64,000 nt of DNA from Nothophaeocryptopus gaeumannii (lineage: Eukaryota > Ascomycota > Dothideomycetes > Mycosphaerellales > Mycosphaerellaceae): contig JASISA010000001.1 of assembly GCA_031771865.1 (NCBI GenBank), positions 2,046,001 through 2,110,000 of the forward strand, written 5' to 3'. Below, piece by piece: positions 10,014-20,684 of the stretch; position 1 is the stretch's first letter; each line of letters starts with the position of its first letter. A model generated the notes under the pieces. It ran no database searches, had not been told where the DNA came from, and worked only from the letters and a program-made list of their open reading frames with translations. Made by a program: the position numbers and the translations under genes.

Positions 10014-12557
10014 CTACAACCTTGGCCTGACATCCGCAAACCCACTGCTCTTCGCAACAGTCTCTTTCGGCTTCTCCACCTCCTTCACATTGCTCAGGAT
10101 CGGCGACTTTGTCACAGTAGCCTTGATCCTCCTCCCGAAGTATTCAACATCCACAGCATCACCAACCGTGACTTCGCTAGGTAGCCAAGCATAAGCAACC
10201 GGCTTCCCAATCGAATATCCAAAACCAGCACTCGTCACATATCCCACAGCCAGTCCCCCAAAGTACACAGGCTCTTTCCCCATAACCACCGACCTCCCAT
10301 CATCAATAACCAAAGACCTCAGTCTCCGCGATACTGTGTCCTCGGACTTGTTGATGAGAGCAGCTTTACCAACGAACGAGGGCTTGCGCATATCGACTGT
10401 GTAGCCGAGTCCGGCTTCGTAGGGGGTATGTTCAGTTCCGTAATCAGAGCCCCAATCGAGATAACCCATTTCCATACGGAGGGAATTCAGGGCGATACGG
10501 CCAGCAGCGATGATACCGTGTGGTTGTCCAGCTTTGAATAAGACGTCCCAGAGTCGCAGGCCATTTTCGGCGGTTGTGTAGATTTCCCAGCCCAATTCGC
10601 CGACGTGAGTAAGTCGAACGACTCGTACGGGGATACCGGCGATGTGTGCCTTCTTGACCTGATGGTATCCGAGGCCGGAGTCGCTGAAGTCGTCGGAGCT
10701 GACAGAGCCCATGACTTTCCGGGCGAAGGGGCCCCAAAGGCCGATTGAGCAGGTTCCACCTGTGATGTCTCGGACTTGGACCCAACGGCTGAGGTTGGGG
10801 GATGTGTTAGATTGCTTGCGAGCTTCTCGGATGAGATAGACTTCGTCTGTACGACTGCTGATGGTGACTTGGAAGAGATTCTCCTCGACCCGCGCAGCGA
10901 TCAGATCACCGCGGATGCCTCCTTGATCGTCAAGCATCATGGCGTATGTGACGGATCCAGGTTTCTTGGACATGTCGCCGGTGCTGACCCGCTGAAGGAG
11001 CTCCACTGCACCTGGACCAGAAACCTCCACTCTCCGCAAAGGACTCATATCGTACATAGCAACTGCAGTTCGCGTCTTCCAAGCCTCAGCAGCGGCAATT
11101 GGAGAATAATGCTGATTCGCCCAAGCATCTCTCGCAACAGGCCGCCAAGCCGCCGGAAGGTCCTTGACCAACGTAGCATTCGCTTCAAACCAATGTGGCC
11201 GCTCCCAAGCTCTTTGCTCCAAGAAGTACGCACCAAGCTCCTTCTGGCGCAAATAGAATGGACTAACTCTCAAGTCGCGCGGCGATCGTCTTGGCTCGAG
11301 CGGATGTAGGATATCGTAGATCTCAACAAAGTTCTGCTTCGATGTTTCGAGAACATATCCAGGAGCGGTCTGAACATCGTCGAATCGCGAAATATCGCAC
11401 TCAGCAATGTCGATGGTCGATTTTCCAGTGCTGAGCACTTCTGCAACAGCTCGTGCTACGCCGGCAGAGTGTGTTACCCAGACGGCTTCCGCGACCCAGA
11501 AACCATCCAGAGTAGGATGCTGGCCTACGATGGGGCCGCCGTCAGGTGTAAAAGAGAAGATTCCGTTGAAGCCGTCTGCGATTTCTCCCTCTTTCATTGC
11601 AGGCAACAGTTCTCTTGACTCTTTCCACGCTGGCTCAAAGTCTTCTGATGTGAACTGAAGGCGAGAGGGCATATTCTTCTCGTCGACATCTTTTGGTGTT
11701 ACACCAAGGTCAGCCGCCCTGACAGGCATCGGCTTGTGTCCGTAATATCCAATTCCGTACTGATCACCATGTTCGCGGTAATATAAGTCGTGGTCTTGGT
11801 GTCTCAGAATTGGGAGGCTGGCCCAATTTGGAGGGTTCTTGCGAGCCTTGAGAGATGGCAGTGGTGTCGTCTTTGCATACTGGTGAGCAAGTGGTAATAG
11901 TGGAACTGGCAGGTCCACCATGGCTCCAATCTCGACGCCCCAAAAGCCCGCACAAGAAATGATTATATCCGCCGGAATGGTGCCATTTGGAGTCTCAACG
12001 CCAGTAACCCGTCCACCAGCTCTTGCAATGCCAGTCACCGGAGTTTGCTCAACATATCGCACACCGCCTGCCTGCGTCCGCTCAATGAGCAACTGCACAG
12101 CACGAGCGGCCAATGCCAGGCCATCACTTGGAATGTGAAGGCCTCCAAGCACTCGACTCTTGTTCAAAAGCGGGTATCTTTCGAGACATTCCTCTGTGCT
12201 GATGAGATACGCCTCGATACCCCAAGAAGCAGCCCAGCCATGTTTACGCCTGAGCTCTTCCAGCCGCTCTGGCGTCGTTGCCACCTCGAGACCACCGACT
12301 GCGTTGAAGCAGTTTTGGCCATCCTTTCCCAATTCGAAGAGCTTGTTCCGCGTATATGTCGCCAACTTGGTCATCGTCTTTGAAGAGTTCGTCTGGAAGA
12401 CCAGGCCAGGTGCGTGGGAGGTCGAGCCACCGGGCATACTCAATGGTCCTTGCTCGACTACTGTGATGTTCTTCCATCCTCGTGAGAGCAGTTCATCGGC
12501 CAGGTTTGCGCCAACAATGCCAGCACCGATGATGACGACCTTCTGAGATAGCGCCAT
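10014..12557 (-). CDS. Dimethylglycine/sarcosine dehydrogenase-like FAD oxidoreductase with GcvT domains
   Basis: An intronless 847-residue protein. Residues about 1-370 form a DAO-type FAD domain with the dinucleotide motif GAGIVGANLADELLSRG at the N-terminus. GSTSHAPGL contains H48, at the position where the family attaches FAD covalently. A FAO_M linker (about 370-430) follows. Then comes an aminomethyltransferase-like GcvT domain (about 430-720) and a GcvT C-terminal barrel (about 730-815), the domain that accepts the one-carbon unit on tetrahydrofolate in dimethylglycine and sarcosine dehydrogenases. It should remove a methyl group from dimethylglycine or sarcosine. No mitochondrial presequence is apparent, unlike animal DMGDH. 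Together with the Rieske gene downstream it would convert betaine to dimethylglycine and then to sarcosine. Confidence 0.85.
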   Translation of the reverse strand: MALSQKVVIIGAGIVGANLADELLSRGWKNITVVEQGPLSMPGGSTSHAPGLVFQTNSSKTMTKLATYTRNKLFELGKDGQNCFNAVGGLEVATTPERLEELRRKHGWAASWGIEAYLISTEECLERYPLLNKSRVLGGLHIPSDGLALAARAVQLLIERTQAGGVRYVEQTPVTGIARAGGRVTGVETPNGTIPADIIISCAGFWGVEIGAMVDLPVPLLPLAHQYAKTTPLPSLKARKNPPNWASLPILRHQDHDLYYREHGDQYGIGYYGHKPMPVRAADLGVTPKDVDEKNMPSRLQFTSEDFEPAWKESRELLPAMKEGEIADGFNGIFSFTPDGGPIVGQHPTLDGFWVAEAVWVTHSAGVARAVAEVLSTGKSTIDIAECDISRFDDVQTAPGYVLETSKQNFVEIYDILHPLEPRRSPRDLRVSPFYLRQKELGAYFLEQRAWERPHWFEANATLVKDLPAAWRPVARDAWANQHYSPIAAAEAWKTRTAVAMYDMSPLRRVEVSGPGAVELLQRVSTGDMSKKPGSVTYAMMLDDQGGIRGDLIAARVEENLFQVTISSRTDEVYLIREARKQSNTSPNLSRWVQVRDITGGTCSIGLWGPFARKVMGSVSSDDFSDSGLGYHQVKKAHIAGIPVRVVRLTHVGELGWEIYTTAENGLRLWDVLFKAGQPHGIIAAGRIALNSLRMEMGYLDWGSDYGTEHTPYEAGLGYTVDMRKPSFVGKAALINKSEDTVSRRLRSLVIDDGRSVVMGKEPVYFGGLAVGYVTSAGFGYSIGKPVAYAWLPSEVTVGDAVDVEYFGRRIKATVTKSPILSNVKEVEKPKETVAKSSGFADVRPRL

Positions 12558-13301
12558 GATGTTCTCTCCTTTTCAAGAGCTGATCCAGCGTGTATGTGTT
12601 CGTGTCGTTTGGGCTGTCCTAAACTCGCATCCCTCGATTGCAAGCGATTCGGCCGGATCCTCGAGATGTGATTAGTGCCACAGATTCAACAACGAAGAAG
12701 CAGTAATCGAAAAGACCAAGCAGATGAGAAGCTCGAAACTCATCGGAGAGGAGTGATGCAAGCTCAGTGTTACAATATTAGTAGAAAAAACTCCAGTCAA
12801 GAGCAGATTGGACGGTATACATGGTCTTCAGGAGACGCGCCCACACGCGATGTATCAAAGGACGCGACACCCATATGGTTTGATCTAATCCAATGACATC
12901 GATGGCTATTGACTGCTGAGCGGAGGTCTCACATGATCAGGACCCAGAGAGCTGTGAGGTGCGATGGGAGGTGTCTCCCAAAGCGGTAATCGGGACCTGA
13001 GGAGCTTTGCTGTCGCCATCGGGCAACACTTGCGTGGAGAGGACTCCCCGTGTAGTATGACTTGCATACAGTCTTATGGTGATGGAAGGAGGCGATGAGG
13101 TATGATGACCTTACGGATTGTGTGTTGTTGATGTGATGGTAGCGAAATCGAAAGTGATGTACGAGAGAGATTGCGCCGAGACTTGTGCGTTGACCATGTC
13201 AAAAGTTTCTGCCTCAGGCTATTCAGAGGTGTCTATTTACACTCTCCATATTCCCATACCCGCTTCACTGCTTCCCACAATCCCTTCCCTCCTTCTCCTC
13301 C
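12558..13301. other. Intergenic
   Basis: No gene is supported; promoter region of the flavoprotein gene and 3' side of the next minus-strand gene. Confidence 0.55.
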
Positions 13302-14519
13302 CTAACCTCCTCCAAAGAATCCATCCTCCTCTCCCGAATCCCTCAGCTCCCTCAAATACAAGCCCATAACAGCCCCAGCATGCTCATCCGGCCTCTGCGT
13401 CCTATCATTCTTCACATACTTCCCAAGCACAACAGCAGCAGCGACCGCCAAACCAAGCCTCTCCCCCTCTGGACCCCCACCGCTGCACCACTCCTTATAC
13501 ATCTCCCCCGTATCAACAACCCCTCCACATCCCGCCATAACATCCCTCCCATCTTCACAGTAGAAAGTCCTCTCTAACCCTTTCCTCCCTCCATGTCCAT
13601 GAACAACCACCTTCCTCCCAGCGAAGATTTTTTTCAAATTCGTCTCAACTTCTTCTCCAGATTTCGCCCCTCGGCTCAATGACAACCCTTCCTTCACTAT
13701 CGCAAACCTCCCCCTCCCACCAAATCTCGTCTTCTGTCCTGTTTCCTTGGTATATACGACCTGCGGATCATAAATCGTCTGACCGTCCATATTCACGACC
13801 GCGATCCAAGCGAGTCGACGACGCCAACGGGGGAAGTCGGGAGGGAGGTAGTATTGGTATTCGATCTCGATCGCTATTGGCGATTCCGGCGAACCGAGAA
13901 GATCCCAGCGAGGACGAGGTGCTCTAGGCTTGGAAGGATCTTGCGGTTGGGTGGAATGGCTGCGGGTTGCGTGTTTGACCATGAGGGTGTCGTTTGAGTA
14001 GTCCTTCACATTTGATGGTGAAGGTGTTGGAATGAGACAGCATTTTTTCTGTTGTTTGGCTTGATGATCATGTTGTTTACAGTCGGAGGGTGAATCGCTG
14101 TAGTCTGTTGCCGAGTCGCTGTGTGTGCTTTGGCGAGACTTCGAGCTAGATGCTGCGCTGGAGAAGGTTGCATCGCTGTCTGATGATGACGAGATGGTGC
14201 TTGGTGATGTGCAGTCATTGCTGCTGTCGCTTGTTGATGACCGTGGGCTGTCCAACCCAATGAAGGATACTTGGATGCTGGAACGACCCTTTCTGGTGAG
14301 AGCGTTGACTTTCTTGACGGCCATGGCACTGAGACTTGAAAAATCATCTTCCGAGTCAGACCTGATCATGGTGAGACCTGTGCTTTTGTCAACAATAGAT
14401 CGAGGCCGACTTTTGCGAGACATGTGTGATGACAATCGGCTGGGTAGGAGATCTCTGAAGAACGAAGATCGATGGCAACCAGAAGTCGAGTTCAGTGAGG
14501 AACATATTGTGCTTGTCAT
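13302..14519 (-). CDS. Hypothetical protein with degenerate DEDDh exonuclease-like (REXO/RNase H fold) C-terminus
   Basis: Intronless, 405 residues from the first ATG at 14519. The first half is low-complexity Ser/Thr/Asp/Lys-rich and probably disordered. The second half follows the REXO-type exonuclease pattern: AIEIEY where the family has A-x-D-C-E, then AWIAVVNMDGQTIYDPQVVY, then IFAGRKVVVHGHGGRKGLE where the family has GHxxxxDL, then VVDTGEMYKEW, and a final EHAGAVMGLYLREL. The first acid is Glu instead of Asp, the second Asp is missing, and the last His-x4-Asp block is shortened. It therefore probably lost nuclease activity and may bind RNA or act as a scaffold. Fold assignment is by eye only. 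Confidence 0.45.
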   Translation of the reverse strand: MTSTICSSLNSTSGCHRSSFFRDLLPSRLSSHMSRKSRPRSIVDKSTGLTMIRSDSEDDFSSLSAMAVKKVNALTRKGRSSIQVSFIGLDSPRSSTSDSSNDCTSPSTISSSSDSDATFSSAASSSKSRQSTHSDSATDYSDSPSDCKQHDHQAKQQKKCCLIPTPSPSNVKDYSNDTLMVKHATRSHSTQPQDPSKPRAPRPRWDLLGSPESPIAIEIEYQYYLPPDFPRWRRRLAWIAVVNMDGQTIYDPQVVYTKETGQKTRFGGRGRFAIVKEGLSLSRGAKSGEEVETNLKKIFAGRKVVVHGHGGRKGLERTFYCEDGRDVMAGCGGVVDTGEMYKEWCSGGGPEGERLGLAVAAAVVLGKYVKNDRTQRPDEHAGAVMGLYLRELRDSGEEDGFFGGG

Positions 14520-15050
14520 CTTGATGAACGACGGCACGTAACGTTGCAAAGACGGGATCACAGAAAACTGGGTGGGCGGGGAAGGGCTTGAAGGAACGAT
14601 GGAGGGTCACGAAGGCACAAGAAGCCCATGAAACAATCGCAGCAAGGAACTGCAAGTGGAGACCTGCAGCATTATCTGTGTAGCAAATAGAAATTCGTTT
14701 CCGGATGTCAAGGCGGTTTACATCTGGCATCAAACGAAGCTGTTTATCAGGCGCACGAAGAATACAACCCGTCGACCATAAGGCTGATGCGCAAGGGGAG
14801 TCGGGTCCTTGGTTTGGTACATGCCGGCTTTTGATCGTAAACGGTGAACCAGGATGTTGGGGCAGTGGGACTCTCGGCGTTTCAACAAAGTGAGGCGCAC
14901 CGAAAAGAGATCTGTCACTCAAGATTCAGTATCGGCATATATATCTATGTGCCCACTTTTGACAGGCAGCCATGGGCCGTCAAGCAAGGGATATTTCGCC
15001 GGGCCCAAATTCGAACTCCAAAACACCGTCGCACCTATCGACTGCCTGAC
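14520..15050. other. Intergenic
   Basis: No supported gene between two minus-strand genes. Confidence 0.55.
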
Positions 15051-17229
15051 CTAAGATTTTCGGAACCAAGTGATGCCCCATCCAAAAATGCGGTAGCCTA
15101 CGATGATTCCGATCATTATGCCGACCCACTTGCCTTCTCTCCCCAGAGCGTAGCCATACTCTTTTAACACAGCCGTACCAGCGATTTTGCACGGATCCTG
15201 GAGCGCGCTCTGATACATGCAGTAGCACTGGCCAGCCAATTGCTGACACGAGTAGTCACGAGCTTTGAACTCGTTGACCATCATGCCCTGAAACACGTAT
15301 GCCTGGTAGTCAATGTAGTGGAAGACGTACTTGTAGAACGGGTTGAGGACTGGCATGGAGACCAGAAAGCCGCCGACACTCATCCAGAGCCTGCGTGCAA
15401 TGTTAGTGGTTACCGTGGCTCAAGCACGTGTTGCCAGACTTACCCGTTCGCAAACGCGATGAGTGCAAGCGAGACCACAAAGTTCGGGAACAGGGACGCC
15501 ATGAAGACCACAAGTGACTCGGCTGCAAGGAGATCCAGGAACAGCCATATGATCCAGGTGAAGAAGGCGCCGGCTTCCGGGCGGAGGTTGATGAGCCAGT
15601 AAGAAATGACGGAGAAGAGCACGGCGATGAGGACTGTCACACGGGTCAGTTACCGCCACGCACAACAGATGCGGGGAAACATACACAGGTACGGTAGGCC
15701 GATGATGAAGTTGGACACCATGAATGCCGTAGGTCCGTACAAGCCATTGGCACGCTCTTTGACAAACGTTGCGCGGTCTTCGAGGAAGGCTGGAACGTAT
15801 GCGACCGCCATGAACGACATGAAAGCCGAACCGAAGAACTGCCTGCAAGTCAGAACCATCGCAATCGGATACGAGCAATGCACTTACGATGGCGTTGATG
15901 AAAGGCTGAATGTGCTGCTGAGTGGGACTGAGGCGCACCCAGACTGTACCCATCATGATGGCAAGACCCATGTACATGGCGACACGAATCCAGTATGCCA
16001 CGATGTCGCGGAAGCTCTTGATGAATGCACGGTGGAGCAAGGTCAAGACCTGCGTGAAGAATGATGGTTTCTTATCGGCACTCAGTTCCAGCTTCCGCGC
16101 GCTCGGAGCTCCTTTGAGATCTTCCCGGACCTGCTGAAACTCGCGTGATGTTTGCCAGCCTTTCACAATCGAGTCGAGGTTGTCTTGTGCTTCAATTCCA
16201 GAGAAGTCCACGTTGACCAGATCCAGAACCTGCTCGGCGGGATTGATGTGGCCAGGGATAGGCATCCCAATCTCAGCAAAGAAAGCGGACATCTCCGGGA
16301 CCGGACCAGTGTAACAGGTCTTGCCTTGAGATAGGAGTGTGACATTGGAGAAGAGCTCGAACGTCTTAGTGGAGGGCTGGTGGATGCTCGCGATCACAAT
16401 CAACTGTAGAAGAAGTCAGTAGATGCTGACAGGTCCGAAAATGGATACTCTACCTTGTTCTGCCACGCAATGTTCCGAATAAAGGACATGACCTCGTAGC
16501 TTGCAGTGGAGTCCAACCCGCTGGTTGGCTCATCGAGATACAAGATCCTAGGACCAGTGATGAGTTGGGTCGCCACGCTAACTCGTCGCTTTTGGCCACC
16601 GGAGATGCCTTTTTGGAGTGGCGTGCCGATGAGTGTGTTGCGCTGACCAGTCAAGCCAAAGGCATCGATCAGCTTGGTAACGCGATCGCGGGCTTCCGCT
16701 CTGGTCACAGATCTGGAGAAATGTTAGACGAGATGAAAGCTGGGAGTTTACAACGTGAGCGTTACCCCGGCAGTGCGAGTCTCGCAGCAAACTTCAGCGT
16801 CTCCTCGACCGTGAGACTGCCTATTAGAGTGTCTTCCTGCTCCACGAACGAAGCAAGGGCCCGGTGTGTAGCAAGAGAGCACTCTTCGCCGTTGACCAGA
16901 ACTTTGCCGTCGACCGAAGCAGTCTGTCTCTGCGCGAGTGTGTTGAGCAGGGTGGTCTTGCCAGATCCAGACGGGCCCATCAAGGCGATCATTTCACCAG
17001 GCTTGGCGACACCAGAAGAGGCCTCCAGAATGTTGCGGTCTGCGCCGCTGGTACGGTCCTTGACCGTTACGGTAAGATCTTGCCATGCGAGACTGGTAAC
17101 ATCTTCGTTGGTGAAGATTGATCCAGCAGCGGCGTGCTTCTCGACATCCTCGAGTTGGATTTCACCGTTGTTGAGTTCGGGCATGATGAGCATCTCAATG
17201 TCAGATCTAAACGAGTCGCGAGGTGGCAT
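15051..17229 (-). CDS. ABCG (White-type) half-size ABC transporter
   Basis: Exons are 16766-17229, 16454-16712, 15898/15888-16403, 15685-15838, 15444-15633 and 15051-15390, all phases consistent, giving 640 residues. The nucleotide-binding domain comes first, as in ABCG proteins: Walker A GPSGSGKTT, signature ISGGQKRR, Walker B ILYLDEPTSGLD and the switch histidine in ASIHQP. The C-terminal half carries about six membrane segments with the family-typical RATFVKERANGLY, and an extracellular loop rich in cysteine (CQQLAGQCYCMY). Half-transporters must dimerise; the substrate is unknown. It is divergently placed from the flavin oxidase at 18306 over a 1.1-kb shared upstream region, which could mean joint regulation. 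Confidence 0.92.
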
Positions 17230-18305
17230 GTGTGGAACGGAAGATGAGAGGAAGAGCTCGCGCGCCTCCGGGTGGTGTCAACTTGCTCTCTAGCACATGA
17301 AGAGCATCATGTGTCAGAGGCAGGTCTTTTGTTCGCTCGACGAGCCTGTTTCTTGGGTCGACAAACGCTGAGTCGGCGAGGTTGAGGTGAGGACTTACAG
17401 GGAGCGCTAGGGACACGACAGGGCAGAGGGTACGGGTACGGGTACAGGTACAGGTGCGCGGGTCGCTGCGTCGTCGACGTTTGACAAGTGCTCAGGGCAT
17501 GGTTGAGGTTGTCGGTTGCACACAGTGAAGTCTGCGACATGCCGATAATTTGCTGTGTGTCCACGCCATGTGTTTCGCCGCAGCACTACGATTAGTTTAC
17601 GAAACCAGATGGTCGTCCAAGCCTCGTCGACGCCGCGGGAGCAGCCTCGAAGCCCGAAGATGGGACACCGCTGACATGTTGGGGCGTGTCGATGTTCCGA
17701 GTTGTCATGTGAGGAGCGACGCATCACAAAGCTGTGCTCTCGATAGTAGACAGATGTGTTGTGAAACGCCGGCGACCTGAGCCCGCCTCGCCTGACTGCA
17801 GTAGCACAAAGACCCATGTCGTCCCCGTCCACTGGCCGCCTGCATCACTGTCTCCTCCACGCACCGCAGTGGAGATTTCCACAGCAGATCTCGCACCGAA
17901 AACCCGTCCACAGTCTGGCTGCAGTCCACAGTAGAACGGACCTGCTCGGTGCAAGCGTGGCGCGTGATGGAGAGGCGGATACTACGCGTGGTGGAAGACG
18001 CGGCGAGGATGGGTGTGAGAGTCTGTGAGAGACGAGGTGTCGTTGTTCCTTCTTCCCGCGGGGATCGTTCCTGCTGATCCGCCAGAGTTTGCCAAGCCCG
18101 AAGGACGGCGAAAAGATCTTCCGGGTCGTTCCTTCTCCAAGAGAGAGAGAGGGAGATCAACACCATAACAGTGAAGCGCTGCAGACTGCGGCTGAAAGGT
18201 CAAAGGGTCGCTGCAATAGAGTATGACACTCCCAAGCATGCATTGCGGCTCTTCCGCCATCTCATCTCCTCCCCCGTCTCCTCGCCACGAGAGACGGCAG
18301 CAACA
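17230..18305. other. Divergent promoter region of ABC transporter and flavin oxidase
   Basis: No gene is supported. The stretch separates two divergent genes. It contains an imperfect hexamer repeat (GGGTAC/AGGTAC) at about 17427-17456. Confidence 0.6.
17427..17456 (+). repeat. Imperfect hexanucleotide tandem repeat
   Basis: About five copies of GGTACG/GGTACA in a row within the divergent promoter region. Confidence 0.75.
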
Positions 18306-20072
18306 ATGCCTTCACACTTGGGCTGGACCGTACGCACTTTCATTGCATTTGCCACAATAGCCAAAGCCGGGAATGCTTCCAAAGGCTCACATGCAGAGTG
18401 TCGATGCTTCCCTGAAGATAGCTGTTGGCCGCATGAGCAGGCATGGAACAGCCTCAACGCTTCTGTCTCGCGCAGACTCGTGGCGACCACACCGCTGGCA
18501 GCATCTTGCCACCACTCAAACTTCGGAACATACAATGAGACTGCGTGCAAGGAGCTGCAAGACGCATGGACGTTGCCACAGACGCAGTAAGTGTCGAAGG
18601 AGGCTGCAAGAATCATGCTCTACAACTGAAGTCACAGCTACAACTCCTCGTCATCTGTAATGGCTCCATTCTTCGCGAACAGGAGTTGTGATCCATTTAC
18701 AGGGGCGAACTCCAGATGCATCATCGGCACATATGTGGACTATGCCGTCACCATCAGAAAAGCCAAGGACGTTCAACATGCTCTTGCTTTTGCGGAAGAC
18801 AACAACATCCGCATTGTCATCCGTAATACTGGGCACGACTATAACGGCAAGTCCACTGGAGCCGGCTCTATTGGAATATGGACGCATCACCTGAAGCATA
18901 TCCAAATCTTCAACTACACCGGCGCTTACTACGTCGGCCCAGCTATGAAGATGGGCGCGGGCGTCCAAGGCTTCGAAGCCCAAGCGAGCGCTCACGATCA
19001 TGATCTCGTCGTTCTTGGCGGAGAGTGTCCGACGGTGGGGTTGGCAGGTGGATATACTCAAGGAGGCGGACACTCCGCTCTCGGTTCTAAATATGGTCTC
19101 GCTGCAGATCAAGTCCTGGAATGGGAGGTTGTGGATGGCCGCCGGCGCCACCTCACGGCCACAAGGCAGCAAAACTCCGACTTGTTTTGGGCTTTGTCAG
19201 GTGGCGGCGGAGGGACTTATGGTGTGGTCCTCTCAATGACGGTAAAGGCACATCCAGACGTGCCAACTTCAGGTGGCAATCTCACCTTCACGTCTGATGG
19301 TATTAGCCAAGACACCTACTGGGAAGCCATTGGTGCATATCATGAAAATCTGCCTGCAATAGTCGACGAAGACATCATGAGCGTCTCTGCATTCAGCAAT
19401 CAATCATTTGCCATCGCACCGATGACTGGGCCTGGTGTCTCGGCAAGCCGGATGGACGAACTTCTTCAGCCTTTCATCTCAAAGCTGGACAGTCTCGGCG
19501 TCAAATACAACAAGGTGGTGAGACAATTCCCCACTTACCTTGACGAGTTCAATGCAATGTTCGCCCCAATCGATGTCGGCATAGCACAGTACGGTGGTCG
19601 ACTTGTTCCTCGTTCCGTGGTTCAGCAGAGCAATTCCGCTGTCACAAGTGCCTATCGAAAGATCGCGGACGACGGAGGGGCATTCTTCATCGTTGGCATC
19701 AACGTATCCAATGCGGTTGCCGGCGACGTCTACAATTCTGTCAACCCAGCCTGGAGAGAAACGCTTCTCGATACTGTGATCACCACACCCTGGAACTTTA
19801 CCGCACCTTGGGAGGACATGGTAGCCAATGCCAACAAGATGACTGAAGAGTTCATACCGAGGTTGAAGGCTATCACACCCGGCAGCGGGACGTACATCAA
19901 TGAGGCTGACTTCCAGGATCCCGACTTCAAAGAGGACTACTATGGCGCCAACTATGATCGGCTATTGGAGATCAAGAACAAGTACGACCCAAAGCATACG
20001 TTTTACGCTCTTACTGCAGTTGGAAGCGATTACTGGGAGCCGCAAGATGACGGCAGACTTTGCCGACGATAG
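18306..20072 (+). CDS. Secreted berberine-bridge-type FAD oxidoreductase (BBE/VAO fold)
   Basis: Exons 18306-18586 and 18638-20072 join in phase 2 to give 571 residues. The start at 18306 was chosen because it opens directly into a hydrophobic signal peptide (FIAFATIAKA). The PCMH-type FAD domain contains RNTGHDYNGKS, with H160 as the 8-alpha flavin attachment site, and GGECPTVGLAGGYTQGGGHS, with C224 as the 6-S-cysteinyl site, so the flavin should be bicovalently bound. The C-terminal BBE motif ends YDPKHTFYALTAVGSDYW. Such enzymes oxidise carbohydrates, alkaloids or other secondary metabolites; the substrate cannot be read from the sequence. Several N-x-S/T sites agree with secretion. Confidence 0.92.
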
Positions 20073-20684
20073 CAAAATAACTATGACCTCTAGGTGCGAA
20101 CGCAGCACGCACTTCATGAGCAATATTACCGGCCTTGAATGCAAGATTGCTCCTGTCTGTCACCCGCTTTGTTGAACGCATGCCACAACAAAGCCGGCGA
20201 GACAGCTGGGTACTTCTTCCTCCCTTGATCGACTCCCTTCACATTCGTCTCTACTGTGCTCGCCGCTCGTGCAGTCAATCGCCTGCGCTGTGGGAGCGTG
20301 GTACTGGGAGGTATTTGGGACAGGGATGGAGTACGTCGATGTTAGTTTGGTTGTAGCGATGATCATAGCTGCGATTGAGGTGGCTACGTTGGTTCTGCTG
20401 GTTTTGGACCAGCGTGATTGGAAGGAGATGGGATTGGAGGAGGCGTGGGATGGGAGGGCATGGAGGGGTGAGGGGGATGGGGTGCCTGTTTACAGGAGCC
20501 TGTGCCACGACCGACGGAGGGGAAGGAGAAAAAGACGGTTGCGGCGGATGAGGTCCACTTATTGAAGAGGAAAGAAAGTGGGCCGCTTTCGACGAAGGCG
20601 CCGACCGTGTTGGGTGTGATCAACGAGGTCGAACGAGACCGTAACGCTGATAGCTCGCAAACCAGAGGCATCGAGACTCGACGG
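20073..20684. other. Intergenic, with a weak membrane-like frame
   Basis: A plus-strand frame from 20269 to 20565 contains one good hydrophobic segment (VDVSLVVAMIIAAIEVATLV) followed by a charged tail. It lacks an ATG and any recognisable family. It may be a decayed membrane-protein remnant or chance. Confidence 0.3.

Noticed and set aside
13303..14561. Start of the exonuclease-like protein at 14561
   Set aside because: The first codon there is GTG; the first ATG is at 14519.
15001..15060. Possible tRNA T-loop (GTTCGAATT on the minus strand)
   Set aside because: No acceptor, D or anticodon stems could be built around it. I found no convincing tRNA in the window.
17407..18166. Two open frames in the divergent promoter
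   Set aside because: No motif, start context or splice support; they overlap each other on the same strand.
20269..20565. Membrane-like open frame
   Set aside because: Begins with GTG, has one hydrophobic stretch and no family; too weak to call a gene.
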